From the NCBI GenBank assembly GCA_009733575.1, contig ML769481.1, positions 142,509 to 206,508 of the forward strand: 64,000 nucleotides of DNA. Direction: 5' to 3'. Positions 33,778 to 44,759 of the stretch are shown piece by piece. Below the pieces are notes generated by a model. It saw only the letters and a list, made by a program, of their open reading frames with translations, was not told the origin of the DNA and searched no databases. Both the position numbers and the translations under genes were made by a program. This DNA is from Gymnopus androsaceus JB14. Lineage: Eukaryota > Basidiomycota > Agaricomycetes > Agaricales > Omphalotaceae. Position 1 is the stretch's first letter; each line of letters begins with the position of its first letter.

Positions 33778-34270
33778 TCGAGCGGACAAGATATTGAGTT
33801 TTTAGAGAGGTCGAGAAATTGGCCACGACGTTTGGCGCAACGTTTCGTCTGTGAAAGACTCATCAGGCGGCGCTGTTCTCCGAACGGCATAGCGGACTTT
33901 GTTTGTCAATGGCAAACATTGACTCATCGTGCCTAAACGGGTCAGCGGAGTGCCTGTATTGGTTCTCGTACGCCGCTCCTCGTTTAGAACTATACTTACT
34001 ATTACTCTAGTGTGTATTTAGAGTAGTAGTTTGAATATATATTCAACATTTTTCATGTTTGGTGCTTCCGGTTGCAGTAGGCCCGGTCAAGGGTCCAGAA
34101 ATCAGCTTTACCAGAAGTATTGACACGATTCCTGGTCCTGGAGGTACGAGGTACCTTCTACAGGGGGTAAAATGTTGTATATTAATTCATAGTATAGTTG
34201 ACAATCATGGTGTGTTTAAAATCCGATGTTTTTCCCGAACATCCGACATGGCTAACTCGAGCAGAGCTCC
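33778..34270 (-). repeat. Penelope pseudo-LTR (5' copy in element orientation)
   Basis: Partner of 29728-30220. It abuts the right target duplication at 34271. Confidence 0.93.
33822..33871 (-). ncRNA. Hammerhead ribozyme, type I (5' pseudo-LTR)
   Basis: Identical to the motif at 29772-29821, offset 4050 bp. Predicted cleavage lies between 33827 and 33826. Confidence 0.9.
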
Positions 34271-34729
34271 AGCCCCGGGAATATGGCCGGGCAGCTGCTA
34301 AAATCCGGCCTGGCACCCAGGGCGCTTATTTGGCGGCCCACGGCACCTTCGGCACCCTCCCAAAATGGCAGAGACCATCAAATACTGTTTATCCATAAGT
34401 TTTTAAAAAGATTGTGATAAGGTGATACACCTAGCCCGATGCCTGCCCACTGGCACCTATAGCATAGTGCGCTCACCGGCGCTTATTTCCCGCCCTCCGG
34501 CGCTTATTTTGGAAAAAATGTCGGTGATTAGGCTTGATAAATACTGAAAAAATCATGAAAAATACTGAAAATATTCAGGCAGTGGGAATGCACCCTGTAC
34601 CGACTTTAATTTTTGTCACATGATTTGGGACTTGATTTTAGCGCCCACAGGGGCTTATTTTTGCAGAAAAATCGAAAATTAGGCCTCATAAATCCCGGAA
34701 AAATCCTGGAAAAATTGTAAAAAATGTGG
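34271..34729 (+). repeat. Target duplication, right copy (459 bp)
   Basis: Same 459 bp as 29268-29726, beginning immediately after the Penelope pseudo-LTR end (GCAGAGCTCC) and continuing into new arm sequence (AAAATATTCAGGGATGTATC). Confidence 0.9.
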
Positions 34730-34839
34730 AAAATATTCAGGGATGTATCACAATCACATGACCCTGGATCTTTTGCAAAAACAACCCAATAATGGATAAT
34801 AATCACAAAAAATCAGAAATTTCTCATAAAACAGCAGCA

Positions 34840-35160
34840 GGGGTAGGGATATACACCGTACCATATATGGTTATGATGACATTCTATAAATATGATTAGA
34901 GTGGCATTGTAAAATATGGTCATAGTGGCACTGTATAAACATGGTTAGAGTGGCACTGTATGAACATGGTTAGAGTGGCACTATATTTACAGTGGCACCA
35001 GTATGATTACAGTAGCACTATAAAATATGGTCATGGTGGCACTGTGTGAATATGCTTAGGGTGGCACTATATTTACAGTGGCACCATATAAATATGGTTA
35101 CAGTGGCACTGTATAAATATTCTTACAGTAGAACTGTATGAATATTGTTATGGTACCACC
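34840..35160. repeat. Short degenerate repeats (GTGGCACT...ATGGTTA) in left arm
   Basis: About ten imperfect units built on GGTTAGAGTGGCACTGTAT alternate with ATATGGTCATAGTGGCAC. The mirror image lies at 36730-36935 in the right arm. Confidence 0.75.
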
Positions 35161-35165
35161 ATATA

Positions 35166-35426
35166 CAGTGACAGCAAAATCAAACCTGCACCCCTGATTT
35201 GGAAGCCGCATACATTCCTGGCGCTAAACTTTTTTTACTGCTTTTTTGGCAATACTGTAGTATTACAACTATGTACTGTACTCTATGCTATTCCTGGTGT
35301 GAATACAGGCCATATTCACCTGAAAATTACTAATGTTGACATGAGGAGGACTTTTTCTGTGTGGTAAGAGCTGGCGACGCATGCAGTTTCTGAATTGGGG
35401 GTACAGGTTTGATTTTGCTGTCACTG
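35166..35426. mobile_element. Tc1/mariner-type MITE in foldback element
   Basis: Terminal inverted repeats CAGTGACAGCAAAATCAAAC and GTTTGATTTTGCTGTCACTG, flanked by TA on both sides (35164-35165, 35427-35428). 261 bp, no ORF. Confidence 0.78.
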
Positions 35427-35429
35427 TAA

Positions 35430-36720
35430 ATATGGTTAAAATATCACCATATAAATTATAAATACAGTTATGGTACTGCCATGTTAACATGGTTATGGAA
35501 CAGCCACTAGGGATCCGCACTATGACTGTATGATATGGCTTACAGTTACAGTTATACAGGTACTTGTAATTGTACTGTAAAGAGTGTCTGAGGACACTTT
35601 TTACAGCCATATTTATATGGTTGCTGTACAGGTATCTCATACAGCAAGATTACAGTATCATTACTGGTTTTGACCAACTATTCAATCATGTATTGACTAT
35701 GAGTACAGTATAGCTCAGTACCATGGATGAAACTAACCAGTATATTCACTAACATAGGATATGGCTTTATGTCTGAGTTATGACAGTTACAGTACCACAA
35801 TACCAATGCAAGTGTAGTGTCAATGTACTTGTAACTCAGAAAGGTAACTCATGTGATGGAGTTTGGGTGACTTGGGATATACAAGTACATTGACAGCTAA
35901 GGTACTGTGATATACTGGTACAGAAGCATGATATGACTTGTGTTAATTGCAGCCCTACTTTTATATGTTATGGTACTGCTATGACTAGAGTGATATGGCT
36001 GTATTGGAGTAGTACTGATAACTCAGTGTGAGTATATGCATAGTATCATCAGGACTGGGTACTCTTGTACTATTACAACCAACTGTTCATGGATTTCGGA
36101 AAAATACACAATAGAAAACAACAGAAAAGATACCAAAACCTTGAGGATGAATTTACTCCAAACAATTACAAGTACCTGTATAACTGTAACTGTAAGCCAT
36201 ATTATACAGTTAAAGTGCAGATCCCTAGTGGCTGTTCCATAACCATATTTACATGGCAGTACCATAACTGTATTTATAATTTATAGTATGTGACTCGGGT
36301 CAGGTTGGGTGCCCAAAACATCAACCCAACCTGGAGCCAAGGCTATACCCATACCTGGTTCGACAGGTATGGGTTTCTCATGGTTGGGTTAGGTTACAGT
36401 TTCTCCCAGACACCAGGAATCCCATATAGAAATACAAACCAATAATGACATCATAACCAAAAAGAATTTGAATTTTTTGTGATATGACATCATAATTGAG
36501 GGTTCAGGTATTCTTGTATCAAAAAAAACAGTACAGTACTACAAATTTACTAAGATCAAGTACAGCTATGAGATCAATACGCAAAAAATATTCTTGACCC
36601 TGGATGGATCCAGGTGAGTCTTGGGTCTGCGGAGCTGGACCCAACCCAACCCAGCACAGCCACCTGACCCAGAAACCCGGCTCACCCAGCATACCTGGGC
36701 CACACAGTAATAATTTATAT
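35430..36720. other. Foldback element interior, non-coding
   Basis: AT-rich and full of short palindromic words such as TACAGTTA and TATACAGT. 35440-35600 is repeated inverted at 36140-36285. Between 36290 and 36700 there is an unrelated non-coding stretch. No gene. Confidence 0.6.
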
Positions 36721-37595
36721 GGTAATGTTTTAACCATACTCATACAGTGCCAGCATGACCATATTTTATAGTGCCACTGTAATCATACTGGTGCCACTGT
36801 AAATATAGTGCCACTTTAACCATATTCATACAGTGCCACTATGACCATATTTTATAGTGCCACTATGACCATATTTTACAGTGCCACTCTAATCATATTT
36901 ATAGAATGTCATCATAACCATATATGGTATGGTGTATATCCCTACCCCTGCTGCTGTTTTATGAGAAATTTCTGATTTTTTGTGATTATTATCCATTATT
37001 GGGTTTTTTTTGCAAAAGATCCAGGGTCATGTGATTGTGATACATCCCTGAATATTTTCCACATTTTTTACAATTTTTCCAGGATTTTTCCGGGATTTAT
37101 GAGGCCTAATTTTCGATTTTTCTGCAAAAATAAGCCCCTGTGGGCGCTAAAATCAAGTCCCAAATCATGTGACAAAAATTAAAGTCGGTACAGGGTGCAT
37201 TCCCACTGCCTGAATATTTTCAGTATTTTTCATGATTTTTTCAGTATTTATCAAGCCTAATCACCGACATTTTTTTCCAAAATAAGCGCCGGAGGGCGGG
37301 AAATAAGCGCCGGTGAGCGCACTATGCTATAGGTGCCAGTGGGCGGGCATCGGGCTAGGTGTATCATCTTATCACAATCTTTTTAAAAACTTATGGATAA
37401 ACAGTATTGATGGTATTCTGCCATTTTGGGAGGGTGCCGAAGGTGCCGTGGGCCGCCAAATAAGCGCCCTGGGTGCCAGGCCGGATTTTAGCAGCTGCCC
37501 GGCCATATTCCCGGGGCTCCAGAAGTTATCGTAGCTCTTTACAAAAGCTCTACGAAGTCTTATCAACATTTTTTTAAAAGGCTTTACAGCATTGG

Positions 37596-38519
37596 TTGAA
37601 AATTATTCCCAATTTGGGAAATCTTCACAGCAACATATCCGTTGCCGACATATCAATCAGATTTCGATCCGAGAACATTGGTCCGGTTCCGTGTCCGGGT
37701 TGTTTCTCAGATCGTTCCCTTCTCTCTGACTCCCATGTCCCCGTATACTACGAGAACGTATACTCAACAATCGTAGGATGTCTTTCAGAGACCGATTGGC
37801 AACAACGGCCATTTGAGCCAGGAATCTCGGAGGTATTCCTTGGCTCGGTCCTTCCTAACCTCCCAATGTCATCAAATTTTATTCTGAATGCGAATTCCGT
37901 CCCCATCTCCGATGCAAAAACTCATGATGGACCAGTACCGATTCCAGGCTCAACAACATTTCCCCAGGAGTCTCGAGTTCTACAACAATTTCTGTCCGTT
38001 CCCCGCGAGAATTATCCACTCTTTAATCTGATTTCCATTCCATTCAATTACTTCCCATTCATTCCTACTGGTCGAAATACCGAGGCTCGCGACAATTCGT
38101 CCCTCATTGCGTGGCACGAAATCGAGCATGACCAACTCAAACATCTCCGTGTTCCCTTCGATCTAATGGACAACGTCAACTCGTCCTATCCGTCGGGTTG
38201 GTTTGTCATGGTGAAGAAGGATGGGACGTCCCCGCAAATTGTGCAGTATCTGGATGCATTGATGTGTCGAGATTGGTCAATCCCGCCGGTGTCGAATCAA
38301 ATGGCTGAAGGGCGCGCACGTTGTTCAGTTGTGGCGACTCTTGATATCTTTGAAGGTTACGAAAAACGGTCCCTCGCATTTACCTCCTGCACATTCACCG
38401 CGTTCCGTTCGCCCCGTTGTCTGTACAGCCCATGCGAGGTCCCGTTTCCCTCTGGCACGTCTCGCCTCCCTGTTCCGGGCCTCAACAATGTTTTCGACGA
38501 TTCATCCGGACGCTGGTAG
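37596..38519 (+). pseudogene. Gypsy pol remnant (start of reverse transcriptase)
   Basis: 307 codons open. The first part is unremarkable linker. Near the end WFVMVKKDGTSPQIVQYLDA and SIPPVSNQMAEG then ATLDIFEGYEKRSLAF correspond to the beginning of gypsy RT (KDG...LDLF.GYD). It ends TSRLPVPGLNNVFDDSSGRW, where the normal text would run into the next RT block. The YXDD motif, RNase H and integrase are absent, so this element depends on others to move. Confidence 0.82.
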
Positions 38520-38656
38520 TTTTATCTTGCTGAACTTATTTCCGGTTCGTTACGCAGTTGCCTTTAGTTCTAGTGAGTTATATTTTGGTATTCAAATATT
38601 GTTCTTTCTGTTTTTTTTTTCTTTTCTTTTTGCTTTGACCCCCCCATTTTCTTTTT

Positions 38657-38671
38657 AAAGTGGAGAGGGGG
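38657..38671 (+). other. Polypurine tract of gypsy element
   Basis: AAAGTGGAGAGGGGG directly before the 3' LTR; primes plus-strand synthesis. Confidence 0.85.
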
Positions 38672-39030
38672 TGTCGCGCCTCATACGCGTCTATACGCGT
38701 ATGAGCGCGACAAGTCCTTCGGACTTGACGAAATGGACACATTACTTACATTACTTACATTGTACATAAAAACCCGAACGCTTACTTACTCAGTGACAGA
38801 GTCTCAGTCTCGCCGAGACTCGTTACCTTAGCATTGACTGGTATACGCCGATGCCACCAACTGTACAGCTGGTGGTATATACGGCGACGCTACCTATGAA
38901 AAATATATCTTGTTTTCCCCCATTTCTTACCTGCTAACTCGCGAACAGCTGTGATTCGCCCCCACGAACTTGAAGCACGCCCCCACGAACTTGAAGCACG
39001 TCCCGCGCACACACGAGACAAAGCTTTACA
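38672..39030 (+). repeat. Gypsy 3' LTR
   Basis: 359 bp. Equals the 5' LTR plus a 21 bp tandem duplication (CGCCCCCACGAACTTGAAGC plus A) near its 3' end and three substitutions noted. Confidence 0.95.
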
Positions 39031-39389
39031 AGGTACATCTAAACTCTCACATGGAAATAAAAGGTGGTTGGACAAAATAGAAGGTTGGTATTTCAGGCTT
39101 GCTGTCTGTTTTCTTGCATTCATAAGATACGCTAAGGACACAAGGGGCCTATATCACATGATCTTTATTCGAAGTATTTTTGCTAAGGCTTTCTCAAAAA
39201 CTCACAAAATTCTTTGATATTTATACCATCGGAAAGCCCTCAAAATTCTGCCTAACCTTACTGTGGCCTTTTTGAAAAAAAATCGGTTGCTGGCTCAATA
39301 TCAGCTTGAGCCTGTCACGTGATACGGGCCGCTTGCGTCCTTAGCGTATCTTACTTGTTTATTCCACAGGCTCCAATAAAAGTCCGCTT

Positions 39390-40088
39390 TTGTCCCTTGT
39401 TGATCGCATACATGCTACCACCCAGCAAGAGGCTGACAGTTCCCAAATGGTAGAGGAGCCTTCTCCAACTAAATGTACGTTTGTTGATCTGTGTTATTTG
39501 TTTTGTTTTGTTTGGGCTCATACTTTTTCCAGGTACCCAGCCAGTGCGCCGCACATATCGTGAAATTGCATTGCAAGAATCTACCTCAACCGGTTCGTTG
39601 TTGCCACCACGAGTCTTCACAGCATTCTGTGAGTAATCTTTTTGGTTATCCTACGGACGATGTACTAAACTCCTGTTTTCACAGGCGTTGCACATTTTCC
39701 AAAAGCTACCTATAATGAACCAAAGCTTTCAGGATATTGTTTACGCTGGACAACAAGCCTGTGTTCCCAGGGGATGCCCGAGTCTGAGGTCCTGCAGCTT
39801 ATACGGTATTGCCAAGCCTGCAACACCTTCATCCGGGTCGATGAAGTTAAGGCTCATATTGCATGCAACTGCCCATCTAACGTTGCCATTGGTGATGATG
39901 GGTCATTCAAAGAGCTTTGGGAACGGCTCCGTATTGCAGGCTTCAACGCTGGAAGGCTTGGCCTGCTTTTCCAAGGATGTTCCCTTTGTCGACGCTATGT
40001 TGCCCATGAATACCAAGAGGCCCACATCCTCCACTGCCAGCCTGCACAAGAGCCATCGAAGGTGATTGAAATTGGTGACTCGGACTAG
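39390..40088 (+). CDS. Zinc-finger-like protein of unclassified element (partial)
   Basis: Likely exons: LVDRIHATTQQEADSSQMVE (near 39400), TQPVRRTYREIALQESTSTG (39536-39610), then from about 39750 MPESEVLQLIRYCQACNTFI, VDEVKAHIACNC, RLGLLFQGCSLCRRYVAHEY, QEAHILHC, ending EIGDSD at 40088. Two C-x2-C...H...C/H clusters look like paired zinc fingers. The upstream part may be separated from it by the gypsy insertion. No family is assigned. It is on the plus strand, facing the large minus-strand gene at 41551-44698. Confidence 0.45.
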
Positions 40089-40565
40089 CTTCTTTGGCGA
40101 GAGCCTGCTAGCATTTTTGTTTGTTGGCATGGCGTTTGCTTTTCTTGTGAACCAGATGGACGTTTGTTGTGCATAGCATGCTGTTTTTTGGGGGCTAGGT
40201 TTTACGCATCTATATTTTGGACTATCTGAGCTGGGGATTTTTGCCTCTTTCTCCTCACTTACGGTTTTGGGTAGCAGCTGCGCTGCATCTGTTATGCCTC
40301 CTTTTCTTTACGTTGTTTATCCCTGCTTAAGTTTACCATATGTACGTAGATCAAATTTTTTCACCTTTTTATCTATCAGTTGACCTGGACACTCATTATT
40401 TTCTTTGTACAACTTATCTTTTGGTTCATAGCTATGTTTATGCTTCCTAAACTTGTTCTATTTCTCTTATAAATATTACTTTTCCTGTAAAACTGGTTGC
40501 TTTCAATGCGTCCTAGACCGCACAGCAACTATTGTGGTTGGTTCTGCAAGGTTACAGCATGTGAT

Positions 40566-40633
40566 CATGAGAACTTTTACAGATTCTTGCAGTAACAAAA
40601 TTCTTACTGCAAGAATCTGTAAAAGTTCTCATG
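40566..40633. repeat. Perfect 30 bp inverted repeat with 8 nt loop
   Basis: CATGAGAACTTTTACAGATT and its following ten bases pair exactly with 40604-40633; the loop is CAAAATTC. A strong hairpin in DNA or RNA, in otherwise unremarkable sequence. Confidence 0.9.
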
Positions 40634-40699
40634 CAACCGTTTTCTTTCTGTTTTCACTCGATTGAAAGATGTAGAAGTACAGTAGCCTTGGTACAGAAT

Positions 40700-41540
40700 A
40701 ATTTCTAGTAAAACCTTTGTTTCCATTTGTTTGCAAGGCTGAGAATGGCGTCGCGTCTTGTGCAGGGTCAGTACACCACATGTTATGCGGACCCATGCGT
40801 CCAAATACCGCCATCTTATTTCCAAGCATTCTCATCCGCGAGCCATGAGCGCTGGTTCCGACTTCCAACGCAGCTCTTCCGAACCACGTCGATACTCCTT
40901 CTCAACTTATCTCATCTCCAGAGTCTGCCCAGCAGCACCCCGTCTCAGCTGCGCCCAAGCTGGGCCTAACTTCCGCGTCACGTACGGCTAGACGGTGCTA
41001 CAGAACCACAAGACCTCATTGTTCCTTGAATTTCTTAGGGCTTGAGACTCCCAAGCAACAAAGCCGTGGGTCGAATGGCTGGGCTCTAGATCCCTTGTTG
41101 GAATGGTGTCCAAGGTGTGTAGACAGCCTGTTTTTCTCCAAATCTCCCTTGACTTTGATTTTGCAGACCGAAGACCTTGTGTGGTTTCTCGGTCCTCATG
41201 AGCCTACAAAAGCACTTTCTTGGCCAGCTGAAACTAACAAGGATGAAAGTAAGTCACATTGATAGCTATTCCCTACTTCCTCGCTCACACCTTCACTTTG
41301 GATCTTCCGTTCCTCTGTTTTTTTAGAACGTCTCCGCGCATCACACTCCGAAAGTGTCAGCCCTAGACCACCGCCTCAAGCAGGAAGCGAACCATTAAGA
41401 CACCCGGTAGAAAATTTGCCTATCATCATCTGAAGAAGATTGCGACGTCGCCAAAGTGTGGGACTGTGGCATTGGTCTTCCCGGCGTGCTACTTTCATAC
41501 TTCAAACGTGTAGAAGGTGTAGTATGTACAAAGAAACAAG
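40700..41540 (+). other. Unresolved open frames, possible exons
   Basis: Frames at 40727-40991 and 41026-41262 (for example TEDLVWFLGPHEPTKALSWP) have GT/AG-like borders but no known motif. Could be part of the same element as its neighbours. Not called as a gene. Confidence 0.3.
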
Positions 41541-41550
41541 TATCCACTTA

Positions 41551-44500
41551 TTACTGCAACTCTGTGAACTTCACTGTTCTGGATCCCTGACATTTCTGTA
41601 GCATCTCTTGTAGCTTTTCAAATGCTACCAAATATGTCTTCTGAGCCTTTTCCAGGGTCGATCTTGCTGCAGTAATGTTGCCAGGAGTAGCCATGGAGAT
41701 GCTCTGTAGCCAATCTAGCTTGTCTGCCGCTTTGTCAACTTTGGCTTTGGCTTTGGCAAGTTTTTCATGCAGGAAAACTATCTGCTTGTCTTCACGATCC
41801 ATTCTCTTAGTTTCAGCGTTTGCTGAACAAATACAAGGCATGGGTTAAGCGTTTGAAGTATAATATGAAAAGAATCCCAAACCTTTGCGGCGATGGCTCA
41901 CCAAAGCACTATGCAGATGATCGTTGGGCATATTAGTGGTATATATTCCCATATGCAAGTACATCTAGGCAGAAATAATCAGGAGGCTTTATGGCAGAAG
42001 GTTGTAATGCTCACATTTGACGAGCTCATTCTCAGCCTATCAACATACTCACTCTTTTCCACTGCGCTTGTCAAAGAGCACTCAAGGCCCTCAAGATAGA
42101 CTCTCCAATGTGCACTTTCCACCAAGTTGGTAGTGGCTAGGCCTGCTCTCCAGATATCAAGAGGTATAAAGCTTTTTTCTTGACACATGGCTTCAAATGC
42201 GAACTTGCTGGAGACCTTATTGGCAACCCAATTTTCACCTCAGTTAGCACAATACTCATTCATACCAATGGATACTCACCTCTACCAGCTTTGCTGCTGC
42301 TCTCTATCTGGGCAATCATTTTATCCCAGCTTGGATGGGTGATACACATCAAGCTGCGCATCTTAGGCTTGATGCTATCTGGGATAGTCTTGGAGTTGCC
42401 AATGTTGCGGTGTATATGTGCAGTGCAAAGCCTAGCAACACGATGGAGGTGTTCATATGGCTCAAGCTCTTGGATATATTGGTGGGGCTGATGAAGGTCG
42501 TGAGTATACGGGGGTAGCTTCCCAGCAAGCTCGTGGAGATATAAAGCCATTCCTAGATATTTGTTTGTTACGGCCATGAGCTGCTCATTGGAAGAAAGTT
42601 GCTAAATACCTTTTGCAGGACCTCTGCCTTGGTCCATAGCCCAATGAAGAATGCCCATGCGATCTTTAACATCAAGACTCTTGGAATGTAAATGCCAAAA
42701 CATCAACGAGCTGCCTGTATCTTGCAGAATGATTTGATCCAGCTGGCAAAAGAAGACAAGGTGTGCAGCAGCCAACTCATGAGTCAGGTAAGCATGGCAG
42801 TATACGATAGCTGTTATAAATTGGTTGCTCAGAGGAAGATGCTCCGCCTTTGAAGAGACTTACTGGTGTGACTCTGGTTGTCCCATCCTACAAACTCTAG
42901 CTCCTTAAAACCAACAACTCATTTATATGATATGTTGGTTTGTACAAACTGTGCTTTCAAAAGATCGTGACTTCTCTGTGGAAACATGCAGATGACCATG
43001 CAAAGCTTTTCACTGGTATCTTCTGAAGCATCTTCATCCATGTTGTGAGACTGTACATTGGGAAGGAAAAACTCATCCATGATATGGATATATTGATCTT
43101 GTGGTGCGCATTCCTTTTCTTGAACGCATTTTCACTCCAGTAACCCTTGTAGAATACACCTGTTAGAGGGACATATGTTCAGCTAAGCAATTAAACATAC
43201 CTTCCCATCCTGTCCCAGTGGGAAACATAGATTGCTGAGCTAGTGTTATATAAGCTTGCAAGTGGTCGGCATTATTTAGGGATGGATGTACATCAGAGAG
43301 CTGAGGCTCCTTTATAAAAGGTACCTTCCTACGTATGAAGGCTTGAGCAATGGGATGAGAAAGAAATCTTCTTGGTGTCATGTCTGCCAGATCTTTGACC
43401 ATGGGTGTACACAACATGTCCAAGATTTCCAACTGTACTTCTGGAGGAGTTTTGGTCGAAGCAGGAATAGGATGCACGTGTTCCCCAGAGCAAACAACCA
43501 AAATTCTTGGACACTGATGGCGATATTCGGGAAGTGGTTTGTAGATGTGGAAGGTGCTCTTGCAAGGTAAGACAACCATCTCTGTCATGAGCATGGAGCT
43601 GTGAGGACCCCAGTGTTGCTGAGCTACAAAAAGATGTCTCTTAGCATGTATTTGTAGAAAAATGATAAGAAACTTACGACAATCCACCCGCATAGTGCTG
43701 AAGTTCCGTACTGTTGTACAAGGTGCAAGAGGCCCATACCCTTTGTCAAATGCCAGCTTCTCCCACTTGTGGATTTCATTGGAATCTGCGTTACATAGGG
43801 CCAGAAGATATTTGGTATGATACACCTTGCTTGCAACAGCGAAGTCGCAAAAGTGCTTTCGCAATGTTTCGGAATCAAAATGCTCACAGCTAAGAGCAAA
43901 TATGTCAGAAATCACACAACTATAAAAACCAGTATATCCTACCAGAGAAACGGCCTGCCTGTTGGTGTATATTGAAGGCCAATGCGGCCTTGACAAGTAG
44001 CCTTAGGCTCATGTCCGCGACTTTTTTTCTTTGGGCTAGCGTGAATGGTGTTATAACGCTCAAGCTCTTCCGTGTTGTATACAGTATCTTCCTGGAGGTC
44101 ACGGCCACACCCATAATCTCGCAGGCAAGCCCAGTAATTCAGGGTTTTTTCAATTAAGTCTCTATCTAAAGAGAGAACTTGTTCTTGGTGCTCCCATTCC
44201 AAGTATAGTTTCTGTTCAAAGCGAGAGCCCGAGGTATGTGTCTGCAAAAATATTTCTGGTGAAGCAGAGGGGCATATTTTAACACCTTGACCTAAGTATG
44301 TCGTGTAAAAAACAGTAAAAAGACCAAATAAAAACCTTACATGTGCTATAGCATATGTTACATGGTACTTCATTACCATTGGAATCAACCAAGGCTTTAG
44401 TGAATACAAAGTTCCTGGTTCCTTCTGGCCTTCCTTGCGAGTATGCAAAGGATCGAGCAGGTGAAACCCATTCTTTGGAAAGATCCATATTAAACAAATG

Positions 44501-44698
44501 CCCAATAGCATGGTTGTTTGAGGCAGTCTTTGGGTATTCAACTTGGGTGTTTGGCGTATAATGGAATAACTCAGAGACCATTGTCTGTCTATTAATTTGC
44601 ACATTTCGTGTCACTGACAAGGCCAACGGTGCAAGAGATGGGTCATCGACACCAGAAACAGTGCTGGGAAGTGGATTCAGAAGTATGTTCCAAGACAT
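41551..44698 (-). CDS. Large protein of unclassified mobile element, multi-exon
   Basis: The start at 44698 reads MSWNILLNPLPSTVSGVDD. The first exon splices at about 44339 to 44292, giving CNICYSTCQGVKICPSAS, a cysteine cluster. Then come EHQEQVLSLDRDLIEKTLNY, a second Cys/His region near SCEHFDSETLRKHFCDF, and YRHQCPRILVVCSGEHVHPI with PASTKTPPEVQLEILDML, LADMTPRRFL and DVHPSLNNADHLQAYI. The end (41551-41841) is a Lys/Ala coiled coil. The HxHPxP...LAD.TPRRFL...SLNN layout recalls a repetitive protein family of fungal genomes thought to be transposon-encoded. I cannot name it or show a catalytic triad. Exon borders between 41.8 and 43.2 kb were not resolved. Confidence 0.5.
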
Positions 44699-44759
44699 TA
44701 GAAGTGTAGCAAACGACGGAACTCATCTGCATACCCAAGCAGCAGCAGTAGCGAACTTA

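Larger units (their letters stand above)
29727..34270 (-). mobile_element. Penelope-like element, endonuclease-deficient type
   Basis: 4.5 kb, with one long minus-strand reverse-transcriptase ORF between two 493 bp direct repeats (29728-30220 and 33778-34270) that differ at one noticed base. Direct pseudo-LTRs, a PLE-type RT and hammerhead ribozyme motifs in the repeats together define the Penelope order. The ORF lacks a recognisable GIY-YIG endonuclease, as in the Coprina group described from basidiomycetes. No telomeric repeat was seen at either end, although endonuclease-less members are known for telomere association. Confidence 0.9.
29200..37586. mobile_element. Foldback / long-TIR element inside gypsy, no transposase seen
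   Basis: The left arm begins TAAGGCTTTTTAAAAACAT and the right arm, read inverted, begins TAAAGCCTTTTAAAAAAATG. Both continue GTTGATAAGACTTCGTAGAG-like and stay paired for several hundred bases (29200-29726 plus 34730-34960 against 37586-36720). Further inside, 35440-35600 pairs with 36140-36285. Flanks carry CAG on both sides (29197-29199 and 37587-37589), a likely 3 bp target duplication. No long ORF of its own, so non-autonomous. The left arm is interrupted by the Penelope element. Confidence 0.88.
25802..39030 (+). mobile_element. Ty3/gypsy LTR retrotransposon carrying nested insertions
   Basis: Bounded by direct LTRs of 338 and 359 bp that start TGTCGCGCC and end TTTACA. The flanking target duplication is AGGT (25798-25801 and 39031-39034). 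A primer-binding site follows the left LTR and a purine tract precedes the right one. Apart from a 21 bp tandem duplication, I counted three differences between the LTRs, so insertion was recent. Coding content is a long gag-protease ORF plus only the start of reverse transcriptase; RNase H and integrase are missing. About 8.4 kb of its length is the foldback element at 29200-37586 and the Penelope element inside it. Confidence 0.93.

Noticed and set aside
29727..34270. LTR retrotransposon interpretation of the Penelope element
   Set aside because: No TG..CA ends, no PBS or PPT. The RT is PLE-type with FIDD, and the direct repeats carry hammerheads.
34606..37182. 66-codon ORFs present in both foldback arms as a gene
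   Set aside because: Inverted copies of arm DNA without codon-like conservation.
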